The notes below the pieces were generated by a model, which ran no database searches, was not told the origin of the DNA, and was given only the letters and a program-made list of their open reading frames with translations. Both the position numbers and the translations under genes were made by a program. 64,000 bases of DNA from Letharia columbiana (Eukaryota; Ascomycota; Lecanoromycetes; Lecanorales; Parmeliaceae): the NCBI RefSeq assembly GCF_014066305.1, contig NW_023501040.1, positions 682,001-746,000 on the forward strand, written 5' to 3'. The stretch's first letter is position 1. Each line of letters starts with the position of its first letter. This document shows, one piece after another, positions 21,207 through 32,667 of the stretch.

Positions 21207-23640
21207 TTAGCGATATCTGCGCGGTGGCGGTAGGCCGTAGGTGATCTCCCTCTCTACCACACGCTCTTCGTCCCATGGTGGTGGTGCTGGTGGGAGTGCT
21301 AGTGGTCTCCGGGGCCGCTCGAGAAATTCGCGCTCAGCCTGGATCTCACGGATGCGTTCGCGGCGATCACGTTTGATATCTTCGGTAAGTTCGACAAGGC
21401 GTAGAACATCCTCCTGTGTGGGTCCCCACCATTAGGAGAGCTGCTTAAGAAAGTAGAGGAGGGAGGACAGAGATGGATACTTACGTAGCGCAGATACTCC
21501 ATTACATAATAGAACTCGTCAGTCTCCTCGAACTCATAGCCAACTTCCTTAATAGCTTCCTCGCTGACGAGGTCTTTTGTGACCTCCGTCCACATTCTAT
21601 CTTTCTTGGATTTCTCTGCTTCAAAGCGCCTTCCTTTGTCTCTGGTATCGATAATGGCGAGTTCACGGACATCTTCTTCTTCACGGCGCTCGCTACGACG
21701 GACACCGTCTAAGGCGCGGCGACCACCGGTCTCGCGTTCGAAGACAATGTCTTCGTCATAGTGCTGACCGTTACGAGAGCCACTGTGGGTATCAATGTCA
21801 GTCAAGGTACACTTGAGGAGGAATATATGGCCCACCTCTGACGAATCTCGATCCGCTCGTCGCGTACAGGAGCCGGAGACGGGGATCTCGGGCGAGGGGG
21901 GGTTCTCGTGCGAGGTGCTTCACGCTGGAAAACAATGTCTTCGTCATAGTGACGGCCGTTACGAGTACCACTGTAGAAAGATGTCAGTGAATTAACAGTC
22001 TGGAAATACGCTTGACTTGCCTCTGACGAATCTCAATGCGCTCGTCACGGACTGGAGCTGGAGAAGGGGACCTTGGACGGGGAGGAGTTCTCGCGCGTGG
22101 TGGTTCGGGTGCTCGCTCGAAGCCTAAGTACTGTAAGCGGATGAAAAGCCAGCAATTACTCTAGAAGTACTCTACCATGGTCTATATGACGGTGATGTGT
22201 TATGATTTCCTGAACGATCGGTGGGGCTCGTACGGGTTCCGGCTCTCGGACAAGTACAGGTACAGGTACAGGTTCAGGTTCAGGTTCGGGTTCGGGTTCA
22301 GGTTCGGGAGAAGGCGACCTCTCATTGCGCCTGATAATAATTTGATCCTCGTGCCGTCCTCTGTACTCGTCATGCCGGAAGATAATATCGTCGTAGTTTC
22401 TTTCTCTGGATTTCTCACGGGTCCTCTCACGAGGCCTTTCCCGCTCTCTCTCGCCTCGCCGTATGGTGATATCCTCTTCTCTGAAGCCACCTCTGGATCC
22501 TGCCCTGGACCGACCCTCGTCGCGGCGGACGATAATCTGCTCATCTTCCCTGAAGCCTCCTCTAGATCCTGCCCTGGACCGACCCTCGTCGCGGCGGACG
22601 ATAATCTGCTCATCTTCCCGAAAATCTCCTCTTGATCTGGCTTGTGGTCGCTCCCGCTCACCACTGCTGACAGTAAGACTCTCCCTCTCATAGCTTGCTG
22701 CCCGCGGCCTCCGCCTCTCACGGTTTGAGATGACGATCTCTTCCTTCTCGAAGCCTCTTTCTCTCTCCCTAGGCGGTCCCCTAGACCTCTCGTCCCTCTT
22801 TATTATGATCTCCTCATCCCTGAAATCCCTCTCTTGGGGCCTCTCCCTCTCCCTCCCGTCCCGTCTGATAATGATCTCCTCCTCTCTATAGTCCCTCTCT
22901 CGGGGCTTCTCCCTCTCCCTCTCGTCCCGTCTGATGATGATCTCCTCCTCTCTATAGTCCCTCTCTCGGGGCTTCTCCCTCTCCCTCTCGTCCCGTCTGA
23001 TGATGATCTCCTCCTCTCTATAGTCCCTCTCTCGGGGCTTCTCCCTCTCTGTTTCTCTGACAGATATCTCCGTCCTCGCGGGGCTTGGTTCTCTGATCAC
23101 AGGCGCCCGAAAAACGTACTCCTCTCGTTCCTGGCGGACCTGCTGTGGCGGCAGAGGTGCTGGTTCTGCTCGACGGTAGACGTACTCCTCCCTCTCCGTC
23201 GCCACAGGGGCGCCCCTAGGCCTGTAGGCTATCTCCCTATCGATCTCCTCCCGTTCCACATATTCTCTCTCTCGTGGCCTCTCACGCTCTCTCGGAGAGC
23301 TCCTGGCAACAATCACCTCATCCTCCATAAGCTCCCTCTCTCGTGGTTTCTCCTTCTCTCTCGGTCCTCTGGCAACAATTACCTCGTCCGCTTCGACTTC
23401 TCTGCGTCGTGGTCTCTCACGTGAGCGCTCTTTCTTTTCTTCTCGCAGGACTAGCGGTCCAGCTTCCCGCCGGCCGTAGTCATCTCGAAGGAAATCTGGT
23501 TCCCGCTCTGGCGCTCGCCGACGCTCCCGTATCTCTATCTCCTCGTCGTATACAGTACGTCGACCACGGCCGCTGGGTGGGTAGTAATCGCGTTCGCGCT
23601 CTTCATAGATCTCACTCGAAGGGTAGCCTCGCCGTGACAT
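21207..23640 (-). CDS. Arg/Glu-rich repeat protein with duplicated exons
   Basis: Five exons (23640-22176, 22123-22021, 21970-21836, 21782-21485, 21413-21207) join in frame to 735 residues. The first exon is almost entirely charged repeats of the type RDYREEEIIIRRDEREREKPRE, later GRSRAGSRGGFREDEQIIVRRDE. Exons 2 and 3 both end in RPRSPSPAPVRDERIEIRQ, and exons 3 and 4 both start with (G)TRNG/SRNG..HYDEDIVF. This shows exon-scale duplication with conserved phase-2 junctions. Exon 2 ends in a GC donor (GCAAGT). The C terminus is the conserved part: EVGYEFEETDEFYYVMEYLRY then EDVLRLVELTEDIKRDRRERI and a Pro-rich end. Proteins with this tail are widespread in filamentous ascomycetes and unnamed. 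A role in RNA or membrane scaffolding is only a guess. Confidence 0.8.
22495..22630 (-). repeat. 69-bp coding repeat, 2 copies
   Basis: Two nearly identical units code for FREDEQIIVRRDEGRSRAG repeats. A third, more diverged unit follows on the 3' side of the plus strand. Confidence 0.85.
22825..23045 (-). repeat. 66-bp coding repeat, 3-4 copies
   Basis: Three almost identical units code for RDYREEEIIIRRDEREREKP, and a fourth more diverged copy lies on the left. Confidence 0.9.
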
Positions 23641-25430
23641 GTTGCTTTTTGTGTGAGTTGTGAAGCGTGAGGGAGCAGAGTGTCTTGAGCAGTAGCTTGT
23701 GGGTAAGTATTTCTAGACAAGAGTGGAATCATTCAAGGCATGACAGTCCTCATCTGCACGGTGGTGATGTCGTTAAAAATCTACGTAGTTGAGTGAGAGG
23801 AGGGGTGCAAGTGCAAGGCTGCTTGGCGAAGAGCTATTATCTGATTCGCTGATGCTCATCCAATTACGGCTGCTTCGCAGGATTGGGCTCTCATTGCGGT
23901 GAGACGATCATAAGTGTGTGGCTGAGGACGTTTAGAGGTCGGCGTCATTTCACGATAAAATGGATACGGTGTCAATTTTTGGCAACCTTCTACATAAGGC
24001 GGAATAGTGCTGTGATTACGAGTATGCTAACACTAGGCAAGCCGTATGTTTACGGCCGATATGGTATGCTTTGTGGAGTCACGGACTATGGAGGAGACCG
24101 CAAAAACAAAATTGCCATGGGATCGAGGAAGGTATTCAACGAGAACAAGGCGCGGCCAAGGCTAAGTCATTAGGCTAAGTCTCTCAGAATGTACGACCGC
24201 TTCGTCCGAGAAAAGTCCACCTGGCAAAGATGCCCACATAGAGCTGTACTTGGTCCACCAGCCACGAGAGTAAATCCTTCCGGCAGTGATATCAAGAGCA
24301 TACATAGCAATGCAAAACACGTCATATCCAATTCTCCCGCAGTAAACTCAAGAAACAAACATTGATTCGAGTGTGAAGGGCTAGATCCATTAAGAAAGCT
24401 CCTAGTCCTGGTGACGAATAGATCTAACGTTCCTTGCCATTCAGACCATCCAGGGAATCTGTGCCTTTGAAGGACGCATGTTTAGAGCAGGCGGCCGCCT
24501 ATCATTGTCCGTGAGATGCCAGTCCATGAGATGTTGCAATGCAAAGAAATTCGACCAGGCATTCGTCCGTTGAGCTAGGTCCAAACCCTTCCAGTAGTCC
24601 AAAGCATGGTCGAGTGGCCTCGACTCAATCCCACACCCCTGGAACAACGGGGTAGTGGCCAGACACGAAGGTCGTTGTCCGTCATGAGGAAAGAGCATTA
24701 TCACTTGAGAAATCATTGAGCAGCTTTTCCTAGCTCCGGCAAGACGCGACTGAAAAGAGAAAGGTGCAAGCAAAAAGTCTGCTGTATATGGTATCCGGGC
24801 CATTAGGTAAGGGTATAGCGCGCGAGTCATGAAAGCAGGGCGAGATCAGACATCCTCCCAATAGTGGCGGCCGTGAACCTGGCCTACCAACAGTCTTCAA
24901 AGAACTTCCAGCCTCTCCAAACGCATTCGGCCTCCTTGTAAGTCGAGTTTGGTCCGTGCATGATCGCTAGTCATGAAATCTTGACCTGAGAAAAATTACA
25001 TATCCGGCATGAACAAAGGACATTGCGCATATACAAACTGTGGGATCCGACGTTTCGAGTAAACCGGCCTCGGACCGGAAGGAATTTCTGTGACTGGACC
25101 GCAAGATGTCAATGGCCATGTCATAGCTGAAATGATTGGAGTCTCAATCACGGAGACAGCCAGGTAGATCCGGAGGATGTTGTCAAATAGATAGAGCTGC
25201 AGGATATACTCTCTAGCGATCCGTTTGGTGATGGACCGGAGATCTGGATACCAAATAAGAGATGAGATTCCTAGAAGCCAGAAAGGACACTCCCATCGTG
25301 GCAGTCACCAAAGGGTTTCGGCTGTCCAAGTGCTAAGGTAGTTCAGTGGTAACAACGCCGTAGGTTTTTCCCTGAAGATGACAACAAAAGATACGGCCAG
25401 ATCTGGCTAGACTAGGAAGATCATGTCATT
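23641..25430. other. Gene-poor stretch, 1.8 kb
   Basis: A minus-strand frame at 24441-24830 (129 residues, with PYLMARIPYTADFLLAPFSF and a Trp-rich LDYWKGLDLAQRTNAWSNFF section) might be a small or broken gene, but I recognise no family and see no partner exons. The rest shows nothing supported. The right end is the 3' side of the RfeG-like gene; the left end is the promoter of the Arg-rich gene. Confidence 0.4.
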
Positions 25431-26735
25431 CTATCTTCGAGAACGACGTTCCTCCCGGATGGGCTCGGTCCTGTAGCCATCTCTCATTTGAGGGGAATCA
25501 CGCGGGTCGTATCCACGTGGCACAACTCCGGAAGGAGTAAAAGACCCACCTCTACCAGACTGAAGGGGTGGTATTGTGGAAACGTAATCATAGGCTCTAG
25601 GATCATCGACAGCTCCATGCATTGACACATCCCCAGGCGAGCTCACGCCGTAGGAAGGATAGCTAGGTATGGTTCTGGGATCCGGGCGTGTATCTAATCT
25701 GGGGTCTCTAGGGTCCATCCTGGGATCTCTAGGATCCATCCTGAGGTCTCTCGGATCCAATCTTGGGTCTCGCGGATCCAACCTAGGATCCCTGGGATCC
25801 ATCCTGGTGTCCCTAGGATCTGCTCTGGAGTACGCCCTGGGTTCTTCTCTGGGGTCCCTGTATCCTCCTGTACCTGGGTATGTGGTTGCTTGCCTGTACG
25901 AAGGGCCCGGATTGGTATACTCATCTCCGTAGGTATAATTTGAATCATTGGTGCTAGGCCTGATAGAAGCAAGATGTCCTGGGGTTAAGTACCCTGAGGT
26001 TGCTGGATAGCTTGGGCCTGGTTGATAGCTCGATCCTGACGGATACACAGATCCTGGATATGCGGCAGATCCAGCCCCAGTCGAGTATGCAGGCTGTGGA
26101 GGGGGCACCGCATATGTGGGTTGGGATGGAAACCGTTCGGGATACGGGGGTTCTTCTGCACCTGTTCTCATTTCCTGGCGCCGACTGGTTTCGGATTCTC
26201 CGTAGGATATATCTAAACGCGCTTTAATTAGGTAGCTTGTGAGACCAGCTGAGAATCTCACCTTGGCCTCTTTTTCTCATTTCACGATTCTCCGCGGCGT
26301 ACAAGTTGGAAAGTTCGATTAGATCATCTAACATCTTCTGTTGATGGCCAAGATGTGTCAGCAAATGATCGGAGCAGCAGCTGGAAGAGGTCAAACTGAC
26401 TGATGTGAATGGTCGGACAGCAGTGATAACATAACCGTTATTCCCCTAAACGGAAGTCAGTGAGAGAGCCTCGTCACTAGCAAGCACATCGTCAAACATT
26501 GTAGGTTGAGGGCCTCGAGTAAGCCTCGGGTCCAAGGTATTTGCAAATCTCTCGCTGCAAGACTTCGCGATGGATGCCCTCGCCACTAACGAAAAACTCA
26601 TTCAAGGCATCTTGCCTTTGCTTGGATGGTCTTGGTCTTTCTCTTTGGGGGGGCAGGGACAGGTTCCTCCCGGCCTCCTCTGTCTCCTCTTCGGCGATCA
26701 CGGTCGTCTCGTGTGTCACGATCGCGACGGGACAT
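25431..26735 (-). CDS. RfeG-like putative DNA-binding regulator, frame broken in exon 1
   Basis: Exons 26735-26498, 26445-26401, 26337-26262 and 26212-25431 join cleanly at the three introns. The N-terminal part codes for MSRRDRDTRDDRDRRRGDRG, then DALNEFFVSGEGIHREVLQ and REICKYLGPEAYSRPSTYN, GYVITAVRPFTS and MLDDLIELSNLYAAENREM. This order matches the fungal family usually labelled transcription factor RfeG; that name rests on weak evidence. The last exon is Pro/Tyr/Gly-rich with DPRDPRLDPRD repeats, probably disordered. Exon 1 does not read through: the start and the conserved block are in different frames, and the shift falls at a run of seven G (plus strand 26647-26653). No intron fits there. 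So this is either a sequencing error at a homopolymer or an inactivating indel. Confidence 0.65.
25690..25835 (-). repeat. DPRDPR(L/M) coding repeats
   Basis: Short 24-bp-like units containing GGATCC-type cores are repeated about six times. They code for Asp-Pro-Arg repeats in the last exon of the RfeG-like gene. Confidence 0.8.
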
Positions 26736-28189
26736 AGCCGGGCTCCAGGAGATATTTGGTGTGAAGTAAGTCTGGCCTGGCTCACAGCAGAGAATGCGAT
26801 GGAATAAAGAAAAGAGATACAGGAAAAATGATTCCGAAAGTTGGCAAGGCTATTTCTGTTGGGCAGCGAGATCCAGCGGCCAGATGGATTTTCCAGATTA
26901 TTCGCGTTCCTTGGGAGAGACTCCACCAGCTGGCTCCTTTTCACAGTGATAGATGAAGGGAAAGATGTCCTAGTCCGAGATGGAAAGTGTTTTGATAGAG
27001 GAATGCAAATGCAAAATGATGAAGGTTGGAAAGTGGTCAATGTCGAAAAGCGACGAGGTGGCAATAGCGGGGTTGAGGGTTTTTAGCGCGTACAGTAAGC
27101 TACGAGGGTCCGAGCGTATTCAATTTTCAGGCACCAATGCCGCCCACTAATATGCCTCCGTCTCCCTCTTACTTCGGTGCATCAAAAATGTCGTCCCCCA
27201 TCCTTCAACTGCTCCCCTAGGTCAGCTAGGTAGGACAAGATCTCGTCCCTGCCTCTCTGCTGCCTCTCTGTTTCCTTCAGGCCTGCGCGTATGGCTGTTA
27301 GGCTACGTCCTCCTTCTCCATGCGCTCCGTGGCTGCCTTGCCATCCGTCAACCGTGGGATGGGGCGGCAGCTTGACGATTGCTTTGCCGCAAGAAAGCGA
27401 GGAAAGGGGCGACGACACGGCCTGGCAAGGGGTGGGAGCGGGCTAGAGATTTAATTAGTCAATGCCAATTGATCGATTCACAAAACTTAGGACTACTCAC
27501 GCACCGAGGGATCGATCGCTGTGGACGACCAATCGGGCCCTATTCGTGCGGCTGGCGCTATCCTTCATCGAGAGCCTCCCAATCAGGAGGTGATGGAGGC
27601 CTTGAACGTGGCGAGTGGTCCGGTGGTCTTGCACTTTTGCAGTGGCAGGAAACTGTCGACATGTCAAGGGGTGGGGTTCAAAGAGAGATAAGCGTTGGGA
27701 AGTGAGAAGAGAGAAGTGAGATGTGCGATGTCTAAGTGGGAGAAGAGCTGAGGTAGATAGGAGAAGCAGGTACTGCAGAAAACAGTGGCCCTTTAAATCT
27801 GGATGCACTGCACAAGGTAGCTGTCTATGTGACTGGACTGCACTGTATTCTACATACGAGTAGTGCATGCACCAAGAGTATGTACACAAAAGTGTCAGAG
27901 ACTTTCACCCAAAAGGCCATTTTACGTTGTACTGTGGCCCCATCATAGTCGGGTGTTTCATTGGGTCTCTTCTCCACTTTTCCGGCATCTCAAGCACTCG
28001 CAATTGCTCAATCTGAGTCCCAGTTATTCTCCCTGGCTCGCTTATCACGGAGAAAGCGGTACATGACCTCTCTACGCCCCATGAATGAGAAGTACCATGT
28101 GGGCTGTTTGTGGTCGCTTCGACAACCGCGCACAAAGTCGCTCTCTCTAAGAGTGCCATGCTGTCAGTAGTCCGCGTCTGCATCTCCTG
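26736..28189. other. Gene-poor stretch, 1.45 kb
   Basis: Upstream of the RfeG-like gene. Minus-strand frames at 27182-27418 (ending RDEILSYLADLGEQLKDGG) and near 27662-27560 (start MSTVSCHCKSARPPDHSPRS) could be exons of a small gene. I could not join them with credible splice sites. Nothing else is supported. Confidence 0.35.
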
Positions 28190-29721
28190 TCACGGGCTTC
28201 GTTCTGTCCATGCAATCGAGACACAAGCCATCAAAATATGATCGCGTTGTGGCCTGAGCAACCTCCACACCTTGCTTGTAGTCACTGCGGCAAGAGGGAC
28301 AAGCGTCTTTTTTGGCCTCAAAGGGAAATCTTTGAGCCGCTCAAGAATGGTCGTCATGTGGGATTTCTGATATATACGCTCGAGCGGCCAGACCTCGATT
28401 GTATAGAGTGCTTTCTCGTAGCAAAAGAGAGTCATCTCTTTCCACTTGCAGCGTGCCTCGAGCAGTCTTTTATTTGGACGGAAAAGCTCGTTGTGAAGCA
28501 CTGTTCGAAGCCGTCCTTTCGCGGCGTTGAGCTGTTTTTATACGCTACGTTAACACTAGACAACAAATTCGGGTCCCACTTTGACTTACGGATTACACGG
28601 CTTTCAACCCGCAGATCGCGGTGGATTGTGGGATTGTGTTCGGTAATATGGCCAACGGAATTGTAGCTCAAGAAGTGCGTCGCTCTCACAAAGCCTTCCG
28701 CATGATCAAAAATCCAGCATGGATAGAGCAAAGAACGTGGGTCCAGGAGATCAGTATTGTGCCTGCCTTTGATGGTCCAATTTTTGTAGTACTGATCGAT
28801 GTTTTGCTTCTGATACCAGTCCGCGAACCAGGGTTTCAGCATGCTGAGATTTAAGTGATACTTATCGCAAGCTGTTACAAGACGCCACATTTCTTCCAAC
28901 GGTACATCGTAAACCAAGTCAGTGTCGTGTAGGATCCGGAACCAAATAGCCATACTTGCGACACTGTCCTCTTCGAGCGTGACCAAATCCGTCTGAGCTT
29001 CTCTCCAGTGAGAAGGGCGAAACATTGCCGCGAAGGTTGACGAATTTTTGGTCAAGACCTCCCGACAAACTCGAAATTGTAGGTTTCGCGTGACAGGCCT
29101 GTTGCCATTGCCATCTCTGATCTGGTCGTCATACTCAATCACTTCGACAGTCACATCTCCGTCTTTATCGATGACCATTACGCCGGCGTTCATCGCGGGA
29201 CACCCTCGAGCTTTCCCCGCCGCAAGTCTGATCATCTGTTGACGGAGCTCTTCATCGCCGAGCGACTTCTTGTTGAAATTGCTCTTCGTGAGACCGCCGA
29301 TCTTGACAACTTCGATCTCCTTGTTCAGACTTGCCAATGCAAATGTCTTTGCGTTTTCGATGCCCGGCGCATTGTCGCCATTCGACTTGGAGTCGAATTC
29401 TGGTTCTTTGATCTCGACACACTTGGCCTCTAGACTCCATTGAGATTGAGCAGTGGACTTATCCTGGATAATCGTGGGGGGCGATTCCACGATAAGCTTG
29501 ACTTTGCAGGTGCCTTCAGTCTTCTTGTTCCATTGAAGAACCGTGATGCCGTCGTCGAATTCGACACCGTATAATTTGTTTGGTCACCAGTTGGTGACTC
29601 GAGTCGTACCCATGACTCGCTACCTGCAGTCTTGGTGAAAAGATCGCCGCGAGGCTTTGAGAGCAGTGCTGATTTGATTAGGCTGGATCGAAGCCGGTTG
29701 AGAGGCTGATGTCGAGGCCAT
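28190..29721 (-). CDS. BTB/POZ domain protein, frame disturbed near the N terminus
   Basis: The main exon reads from about 29560 down to about 28597. A second exon, 28531-28190, continues with LNAAKGRLRTVLHNELFRPN and ends in the last 100 residues. The exact donor (28597 or 28590) is uncertain: only the weaker GTAATC donor keeps the frame. The central region NLQFRVCREVLTKNSSTFAAMF...LVTLEEDSVASMAIWFRILH is a BTB/POZ fold of the type found in large fungal BTB families, where it serves in protein-protein contact, often as a cullin-3 adaptor. The likely start MASTSASQPASIQPNQ at 29721 is in the same frame as the BTB part. The 70 bases between 29638 and 29570 code the expected sequence (SESWVRLESPTGD) only in another frame. 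Confidence 0.6.
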
Positions 29722-30642
29722 TGCGAGATCTGTTCGTGATGTCGATAAGATGAAGGTTTTGAAAAGAGAAGGAGAATAAGGCAAGAGTGAGATCGGAATA
29801 TGTTCGAGTTATGGGTAAAGTGCAGTGCTGGAACCCAGACCTGAACAGAGGATGAATGGTAGGTAGGAGAAGGATAAAGGAGAAGGGCAGTGCTGGGACC
29901 CGATCTTTCTAGTAGACTTGTTCCATGTATCAAGAAGGTAGAGCGCAGTGCTGGAATCAAGAGATCGTATTTGAAAAGGGTCTTCGTCAATTTGTTGTAT
30001 GAGGAAGAGAATGTAAAGAGATGAAGTCTTGTCTAATGACTCGGGTACTAGTACAAACCACGCTAGTGAATGTCTTCACACAGTAGGTTAGATGGAGCCG
30101 AGCACAGTGAGTGAATCCGAGACACGACTTCACTTCGATCAATGCCTTTTGCGTGAAGAGTGAACATAGGATTAATCTCAAAAGAGAGGTCGTTGCATGA
30201 GATCCAGAATCTCTTTCGTTTTGGTCCAGAGATACTCACTATGGCTTTGATATCTGCAAGTATCTATTCTCAGCCTCTTGAGCATCGATCGGTTAATAAT
30301 TGAACTCAAGTCTCTATTTCACAGCTAATCAGATCATTGTAATGGCCCTTCATTACTCCACAAGATGTGTCAAACAAAGAAGCAAGCTTCATTCGAAGCC
30401 ACAGCACCAAGGTCACGTCTAAGGTGTCCCAGGCCTTGAAACCATCAGCCATGATCCTGACCCTTCCATGTCTCTCAAGACGTCCTTGGCCCGCTCTACG
30501 CAAACTTCAGAGTTAGTGTAATTCTCTTTGGGTAATACACCAAGACACGATACACTTTTGAAGAGCAGAATCTCCTTTCACTGCCTTCTCTTTGGGTAAT
30601 AGACCGAGAACCGAAACACATTTGCAGAGCAGAAGTATTCTT
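29722..30642. other. Intergenic stretch
   Basis: Promoter side of the BTB gene and 3' side of the fused glycosyltransferase-phosphatase gene. Repeated GTAATAcACCaAGA-like units occur at 30530-30615 (TTCTCTTTGGGTAATA twice). No gene seen. A short terminal exon of the fusion gene may lie at about 30580-30652. Confidence 0.4.
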
Positions 30643-32667
30643 TCACTGCCGAAACATGGCATTTCTCCTCAGTAACAAGATAATCCTGGAGGAATGAAGG
30701 TGCTCTCTGCTCCCGAAATCTGGAGTGCGACCCCGATTTTCCATCAAACAGACAGGATTTACACCGGAAATGTACGTACCGATTGTATCCTCGTCTACCC
30801 CAATCACACCGCGCAAGAAACCCTCCACCCCACCCCACTGTCTTTCCACCATCATTACTACGGCCCTCATAACCTCTTCTCTGGCACCCACCATCCTGCT
30901 AATACCATTGCTATCAGATCCTTTGAAGACTGGATGTCTCAACAACCGACCGACAGCTTCGGCCTTCCAAGCTGGCCCCAATCCTTGCTCGCTCAAATGG
31001 TACTCTTCGGCCACTACCTCAGCGGAGCAGCCCGCCAGTAACAGAATAATCATGATAAGGACACCGGTGCGATCTTTGCCCGCCGTGCAATTGATGAGGA
31101 TGGGCGTGGGAGAGGCGCTGCTAAGATGACGAAGGATTGCTTTGATGGCCGGTCCAGAGTGGAGAAGGGTAGAACGATAGGCCTTCTCAAATCCCTACGG
31201 AAGTCAGTTCCCGTGGTTCCATCCGAGAGGAAGATCTTGCCTCGGTGCCTTTGCTGGCATAGTCCTTGAATCGTACTGCCAGAGCTTCTGGAGCAAAGTC
31301 CTCGTCGCGGAAAACAGGAACCAAGATCCGCTCTGGTCCATCGGACGATCTTAACCAGCATTCGTACTGACCGTCTTCTCTCTTCGACCGGCCGACTTCT
31401 AAGAAGCTCCGCAGATCGAATATCTTCTTGATGCCCAATTTCTGAATCTGTAATTGACCTTCTTCAGTCAAATCATCTAAATATCCACTCCGATACACCA
31501 ACTTGCGGCGTACAGAAACACCGCATGAGACAGGATAGCCGCCAATGTCACGGAAATTCTTGACAGCTTCGACGTTGACGAAAGACGGGTGTGGCCAGTC
31601 GCGTATAGCGTCAAGGGAAGGAGTCATCTACATCAATGCCATCAGTCATCCTATCATACTTCGGGTTGGCCACATACCCTGTTCGAATGCCTCAAGTATT
31701 CCGTCACCGGTAGCCTCTCTAGGCTTGGAACATCCTTGTATCCGCTTAACCAAGGTAACCACATCTTACCATCACACCCACTCCCGCGTTCTAATCTCCT
31801 CTCAAGCGTACTGGTCACGGCGAAGGCTAACATCCCCAATTCTCTGAGTGGCTTATGGTTGTCTGTCACTCACAATCAGCATCGAAAAGAATATCATTGT
31901 CTGAGAGGCTCACTCTGTCTCGTCCCCAAGTCTACCTCCGCCAAGCCCTCCAGACCCACCATCCGCCATGTATCAATCAGCGTACCAATCTCCACTCCGT
32001 ACCCAACTGGAAAGTGCAGCTTCACCAGCAACGATCGGCGTGCTGCGAATTCCCCCGCCAGCGGCTGCCGAAATCCTGCGAGTTGGGGAAAGTGGATATT
32101 CAGCAGCGGCCTCGCCACAAGCTCATTCACGCGGCCGCCTTCGTGTGGGCGGTATTCGCCATTGGGTTGTTTGAAAGGCCGGTCGAAGCAGCCCCTAACC
32201 ATCTGGATAGTCTCATCCATAATTAAAGGTCCTAGGATACCTAGCAAGTGTGCTGGACTTGGATCCGCCGTGTCTCCATCCAGGAATGCCACGATATCGC
32301 CATCTGTGACTTGCAAAGCGCGCCACATGGCATCGCCTTTTCCCTGTGAAGGGCCTAGCTCTGAGGCGATTTCCGCTCGCTGGAGGACAGAGGCGCCATG
32401 AGCGGCTGCCACAGCACCTGTGTTGTCGGCGGATTTGTTGTCGATGGCGATGATAGAAGAGACGATGCCCGCCAATTTCAAGGGGTTGATTGTCTCTAGG
32501 ATAATGCCCGCGATGGTGTCTGCAACCTCGCGGGCAGGAATTACAACAACGATCTTCAGGTTACTGGCCGCGACAGCAGATGCGAGAAGAGGCACAGAAA
32601 AGTCTGTGTGGTGATATCGACAGGACTCGAGCCAATCTTGGAGGTCGGGGTCACCGTACGAACCCAT
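30643..32667 (-). CDS. Glucosyl-3-phosphoglycerate synthase (GT81) fused to a tyrosine-phosphatase-like domain
   Basis: Four exons (32667-31914, 31862-31678, 31627-31241, 31194-30643) give 625 residues. The N-terminal 300 residues follow bacterial GpgS closely: a GT-A nucleotide fold (LKIVVVIPAREVADTIAGI), the DxD-type metal site (FLDGDTADPSP), and GGRVNELVARPLLN, QPLAGEFAARRSLL, GYGVEIGTLIDTW. GpgS transfers glucose from NDP-glucose to 3-phosphoglycerate. A 50-bp intron (31677-31628, GTATGT donor, TGACTGA branch, GTAG acceptor) then leads in phase 0 into a PF13350-type phosphatase: VKNFRDIGGYPV and the Cys loop NCTAGKDRTGV (CX5R; the usual His before Cys is Asn). The intron 31240-31195 has a GC donor. 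The extreme C terminus is uncertain. If unspliced at 31677, these would be two genes 26 bp apart. Confidence 0.75.
31628..31677 (-). other. Intron that joins synthase and phosphatase
   Basis: Donor GTATGT, internal TGACTGATGG-like branch site, acceptor GATGTAG. Both flanking codons are complete (phase 0). The stop of the synthase frame (TGA at 31654) lies inside this intron. Confidence 0.7.

Noticed and set aside
22834..23424. Long plus-strand frame of Leu/Pro/Ser repeats
   Set aside because: It is the complement of the Arg/Glu repeats of the minus-strand gene. Its repeats only mirror that gene and it has no start context or domain.
31654..32667. Two independent genes for synthase and phosphatase
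   Set aside because: Not fully excluded, but the spacer has donor, branch and acceptor and keeps phase, and 26 bp would leave no room for a terminator and promoter.
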